A DNA stretch of 8,497 bases from Bacillota bacterium. Lineage in GTDB: Bacteria; Bacillota; Clostridia; Christensenellales; Aristaeellaceae. This document shows positions 6,236 to 8,497 of this stretch, piece by piece. Every line of letters starts with the position of its first letter. The stretch's first letter is position 1. Location of the stretch: NCBI GenBank assembly GCA_023459675.1, contig JAEWTC010000004.1:1-8497 (forward strand), read 5' to 3'. The translations under genes were made by a program, and so were the position numbers. Below the pieces are notes generated by a model, which saw only the letters and a program-made list of their open reading frames with translations, ran no database searches and was not told the origin of the DNA.

Positions 6236-6541
6236 AATGAGGAATTAGGAATGGGCAACGAAAGTGAGCGTGTGTCCGGTGGACACAGCCGCGAAGCGGC
6301 TAGCGAGCTGTAGTTGGGAGCTTTGACAGAGTATGGCGACCGAAAAGGGAGCCATACGACAATCAAAGCGAGTGGGCAAATGGCGGATGGATTGCTTTGC
6401 AATCCTATTGATTTCTTACGATGAAACGCATTTGCCTGTGTCGGATGTTTCGTCATCAACGGGAATATGGAGTATTTTCACTCGATTGCGCGGCAACCGT
6501 TCCTACATTCCTCATTATCCTGCCATTCCTAACTCCTCATT
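6236..6541 (+). repeat. Structured interspersed repeat, copy 2
   Basis: This copy has clean inverted ends: AATGAGGAATTAGGAATGG (6236-6254) and CCATTCCTAACTCCTCATT (6523-6541), 18 of 19 paired. The core (6254-6378) repeats 352-477 with about eight changes and one indel. Relative to copy 1, the G-U pair in GTATGGC/GCCGTAC becomes A-U in GTATGGC/GCCATAC. The hairpin CGGTTGC/GCAACCG is replaced by GGATTGC/GCAATCC (6389-6395 with 6399-6405), two compensatory pair changes. Near the right end CGATTGC/GCAACCG (6483-6499, one mismatch) takes the place of the last hairpin of copy 1. It begins 4 nt after the popT stop and ends 17 nt before the metK promoter. No protein is encoded. Copies lie in the same orientation relative to the flanking genes. 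Confidence 0.87.
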
Positions 6542-6558
6542 CGTTACACTGCGCCCCC

Positions 6559-6587
6559 TTGCAAAATCATCCCCGCTGCGGTATACT
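6559..6587 (+). promoter_or_regulatory. Sigma-A type promoter for the metK leader
   Basis: TTGCAA (6559-6564) and TATACT (6582-6587) are 17 nt apart. The predicted start near 6594 gives a leader of about 175 nt that contains the SAM-I riboswitch just downstream. Confidence 0.82.
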
Positions 6588-6606
6588 AACCCCGACAACT
6601 GCATAC

Positions 6607-6705
6607 CCTTATAAAGAGCGGCAGAGGGGACGAGCCCGATGAAGCCCGCCAACCAGCACCAGGTGCAAGGTGGTAAATCTCGCGGCGGGAAGCCGGAAGA
6701 TAAGG
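6607..6705 (+). promoter_or_regulatory. SAM-I (S-box) riboswitch controlling metK
   Basis: The aptamer binds S-adenosylmethionine, the product of the gene it controls. Outer helix P1 is CCTTAT (6607-6612) with ATAAGG (6700-6705). After it come the conserved AAAGAG, GAGGGGACGAGCCCGATGAAG with the kink-turn GATGA, CCCGCCAACC, GGTGGTAAATC, and helix P4 CGGC/GCCG (6683-6686 with 6692-6695). The usual GGCAACC reads GCCAACC here, and GGC at 6620-6622 is complementary to it, perhaps a covariation. An antiterminator can form from GCC (6692-6694) and GATAA (6699-6703) with TTATCGGC (6716-6723). It uses the P1 3' strand and overlaps the base of the terminator. High SAM should therefore stabilise P1 and stop transcription. 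Confidence 0.95.
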
Positions 6706-6722
6706 ACTACATGAATTATCGG

Positions 6723-6753
6723 CGCCCGCGAATGTAACGCGGGCGTTTTGATT
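6723..6753 (+). terminator. Riboswitch-controlled intrinsic terminator before metK
   Basis: CGCCCGCG (6723-6730) pairs perfectly with CGCGGGCG (6738-6745) around a 7-nt loop, followed by TTTTGATT. It is the expression platform of the SAM-I riboswitch: its first base and the sequence just before it are shared with the antiterminator strand at 6716-6723. Confidence 0.92.
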
Positions 6754-6768
6754 GAAAAGGAGAGTTCT

Positions 6769-7941
6769 ATGCGCAAACTGTTTACCTCCGAATCCGTAAC
6801 CGAGGGGCATCCCGATAAGCTGTGCGACCAGGTGAGCGACGCGGTGCTGGACGCGCTGCTGACGCAGGACCCCATGGCGCGCGTCGCCTGCGAAACCGGG
6901 GCGACCACCGGGCTTTTGCTCGTGATGGGGGAAATCACCACCGAAGCGTACGTCGATATCGACGGCATTGCCCGCGGCGTGGTGAAGGACATCGGCTACA
7001 CATCCGCCGAGATGTGCTTTGATTACAACACCTGCGCGGTGCTGACCGCCGTGCATTCCCAAAGCCCGGACATCGCCATGGGCGTGGATCATTCCTTTGA
7101 CCGGCAGGAAGACCTCGGCGCGGGCGACCAGGGGATGATGTTTGGCTTCGCGTGCACGGAAACGCCGGAGAAAATGCCCCTTCCCATCAGCCTGGCGCAC
7201 CGGCTTACACGGCGGCTTGCGGACGTGCGCAAGGGCCGCGCGGCCGACGGCGCCGCCCTGCCCTGGCTCAGGCCGGACGGTAAAAGCCAGGTGACCGTCG
7301 CCTATGAAAACGGCGTGCCCGCGCATGTGGACACCGTGGTGCTCTCCGCCCAGCACAACCCGGAGCTTACGCAGGAAGCCATCCGCAAGGCGCTGCTGGA
7401 GTACGTGATCCGCCCGGTGATCCCCGCGCATCTGATCAACGCGGATACGAACGTGTTCATCAACCCCACCGGGCGTTTTGTGCTGGGCGGCCCCGCGGGC
7501 GACACGGGCGTGACCGGGCGCAAGATTATCGTGGATACCTACGGCGGCTACGCCCGCCACGGCGGCGGCGCGTTTTCCGGCAAGGATCCCACCAAGGTGG
7601 ACCGTTCCGCGTCCTACGCGGCGCGCCACGTGGCCAAAAACATCGTGGCGGCGGGGCTTGCGCAGCGCTGCGAGGTGGCGCTCGCCTACGCCATCGGCGT
7701 ATCCCAGCCGGTGAGCGTGCAGGTGGATACGTTCGGCACGGGAACCGTATCGGACGAGCTTCTGGGCAAGGCCGTGCTGCGCGTGTTTGACTTAAGCCCT
7801 TCGGGCATCATCCGCGCGTTCGATCTGCGCCGCCCCATCTACCGGCAAACCGCCGCCTACGGCCATTTCGGCCGCACGGATATCGACCTGCCCTGGGAGC
7901 GCGAGGACAAGGCCATGGAATTGCGCGGCGCGGTGAAGTAA
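6769..7941 (+). CDS. metK: S-adenosylmethionine synthetase (methionine adenosyltransferase)
   Basis: The enzyme makes S-adenosylmethionine from ATP and methionine in the cytosol, normally as a tetramer. At 390 residues it has the usual length. Motifs seen are EGHPDKLCDQ with catalytic His14, the ATP-binding GAGDQGMMFGFA from Gly117, the NPTGRFVLGGPAGDTG segment, RKIIVDTYGGYARHGG, and the P-loop-like GGGAFSGKDPTKVDRSA from Gly265. All look intact. ATG 6769 is set by AAGGAG (6757-6762), 6 nt upstream; a TTG at 6748 in the same frame lies in the terminator T tract and is not a credible start. Expression should fall when SAM is abundant, through the leader riboswitch. A strong terminator follows, so the gene appears to be a single transcription unit. 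Confidence 0.98.
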   Translation: MRKLFTSESVTEGHPDKLCDQVSDAVLDALLTQDPMARVACETGATTGLLLVMGEITTEAYVDIDGIARGVVKDIGYTSAEMCFDYNTCAVLTAVHSQSPDIAMGVDHSFDRQEDLGAGDQGMMFGFACTETPEKMPLPISLAHRLTRRLADVRKGRAADGAALPWLRPDGKSQVTVAYENGVPAHVDTVVLSAQHNPELTQEAIRKALLEYVIRPVIPAHLINADTNVFINPTGRFVLGGPAGDTGVTGRKIIVDTYGGYARHGGGAFSGKDPTKVDRSASYAARHVAKNIVAAGLAQRCEVALAYAIGVSQPVSVQVDTFGTGTVSDELLGKAVLRVFDLSPSGIIRAFDLRRPIYRQTAAYGHFGRTDIDLPWEREDKAMELRGAVK

Positions 7942-7973
7942 ACAAACGCAGGAATACCGGGCACGCATATCAT

Positions 7974-8005
7974 AAAAACGGCGGCGCATTCGCGCCGCCG
8001 TTTTT
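7974..8005. terminator. Strong bidirectional intrinsic terminator
   Basis: A9-type stem: CGGCGGCGC (7979-7987) pairs perfectly with GCGCCGCCG (7992-8000) around ATTC, flanked by AAAAA on the left and TTTTT on the right. It can end metK on the + strand and the convergent oxidoreductase gene on the - strand. Confidence 0.95.
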
Positions 8006-8063
8006 CAGTATCCAAAGATGTTTCCGCGCGCTGCCCTATATGCAGTCGGTTCCACATGCGGTA

Positions 8064-8497
8064 TTACGCCTTGGTCAGGAATTTATCCTTCCAGTACCGG
8101 TCGTCCAGCGACAGGGTATGGGCGTTACGCTGCATCAAACGGTGCATCCATTTCGTCAGCAGGAATTTGCCGCGCACGGAGAGATTCATGCGGGCGGGTT
8201 TCTGCGTTTGCACCGCAGCGGCCAAACGGCGCAGTTTGTGCTCGAATTTGCCCTTGCGCTTTGCGGAGAGCTCCTCCCAGGCGACGCCTTCCAGCAGGCT
8301 GAAGCCCGCGGTGCGCACGCCGGAGATCCCAAGCCAGGACAGGCTGGTTTTCACGTCGCGCAGGGCGGCGCGGTAGAAAAAGCCGATCGCCTGCGTGAGG
8401 ATCACCGCGCGCTTTGCGAACATTGCGGGTTCGGGCCGGTGCACGAACCAGTGCACGCACAGGTGATCCAGCAGGGCTTTCACCTGCGCGGGCGCGC
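8064..8497 (-). CDS. Flavodoxin-like NAD(P)H-dependent oxidoreductase, C-terminal part
   Basis: The minus-strand frame is open to the window edge and stops at 8064-8066 (TAA), leaving about 143 C-terminal residues. The segment QVKALLDHLCVHWFVHRPEP, then AMFAKRAVILTQAIG, then DVKTSLSWLGI resembles the second half of flavodoxin-fold FMN-dependent NAD(P)H oxidoreductases common in Clostridia. In these the MK-x-LLDHL-x-W-x-x-HRP stretch follows the flavin-binding loop and the wGv/GI strand comes later. The FMN phosphate-binding loop itself would lie outside the window. A GTG at 8481-8483 could be read as a start, but the family match begins before it, so the gene is 5'-partial. It converges on metK and shares its terminator. 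The substrate is unknown. Confidence 0.72.
   Translation of the reverse strand, partial: APAQVKALLDHLCVHWFVHRPEPAMFAKRAVILTQAIGFFYRAALRDVKTSLSWLGISGVRTAGFSLLEGVAWEELSAKRKGKFEHKLRRLAAAVQTQKPARMNLSVRGKFLLTKWMHRLMQRNAHTLSLDDRYWKDKFLTKA

Noticed and set aside
4635..6248. A 537-codon + strand open frame overlapping the end of dnaN and all of popT, with a good AAGGAG before an internal ATG at 4878
   Set aside because: It is out of phase with two clearly real genes, its product is Arg/Ala/Pro-rich without family features, and high-GC DNA gives such frames by chance. A short real gene starting at 4878 cannot be excluded but has no stop before popT.
6748..6768. TTG start for metK in the same frame
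   Set aside because: It lies within the terminator T tract and upstream of the AAGGAG; ATG 6769 gives the family start MRKLFTSESVTEGHPDK.
6586..7629. 347-codon minus-strand frame opposite metK
   Set aside because: It is antisense to an intact, strongly conserved metK and its composition is that of a reverse-strand shadow.

Overview
The window looks like chromosomal DNA from a GC-rich Bacillota bacterium, probably Clostridia of the Christensenellales/Oscillospirales kind. This is inferred from the Gram-positive gene set (LCP protein, dnaN with an adjacent BUS-type origin, SAM-I riboswitch before metK), strong GGAGG ribosome binding sites, sigma-A promoters and high GC. No 16S or other decisive taxonomic marker is present.

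Layout from left to right: the end of a small PASTA-like protein; a ~316 bp structured repeat (copy 1); a tight + strand operon uppS - cdsA - LCP protein; a ~425 bp intergenic region with DnaA-box-like sites, a GC cluster and DnaA-trio-like triplets, which I read as oriC; dnaN; ~600 bp of non-coding DNA with a decayed 57-bp tandem repeat; a DUF368/PopT-type undecaprenyl-phosphate translocase with its own promoter; copy 2 of the structured repeat (~306 bp); a promoter, SAM-I riboswitch and terminator; metK; a strong bidirectional terminator; and, convergent on the minus strand, the C-terminal part of a flavodoxin-like oxidoreductase.

Most of the genes serve the envelope. UppS makes undecaprenyl diphosphate, PopT returns undecaprenyl phosphate across the membrane, LCP proteins transfer polymers from that carrier to peptidoglycan, and CdsA makes CDP-diacylglycerol. 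dnaN (sliding clamp) next to an origin without dnaA is an unusual arrangement. metK is controlled by its product through a transcription-attenuating SAM-I riboswitch whose parts can all be located.

The least explained feature is the repeat at 333-648 and 6236-6541. Both copies have imperfect inverted ends and a ~125-nt core about 93% identical by eye. The core folds into a series of hairpins, including a long arm with a tandem G-A motif. Differences between the copies preserve base pairing, including two compensatory pairs in one hairpin. It is either a non-autonomous mobile element or a repeat-borne structured RNA; I do not recognise it as a named family.
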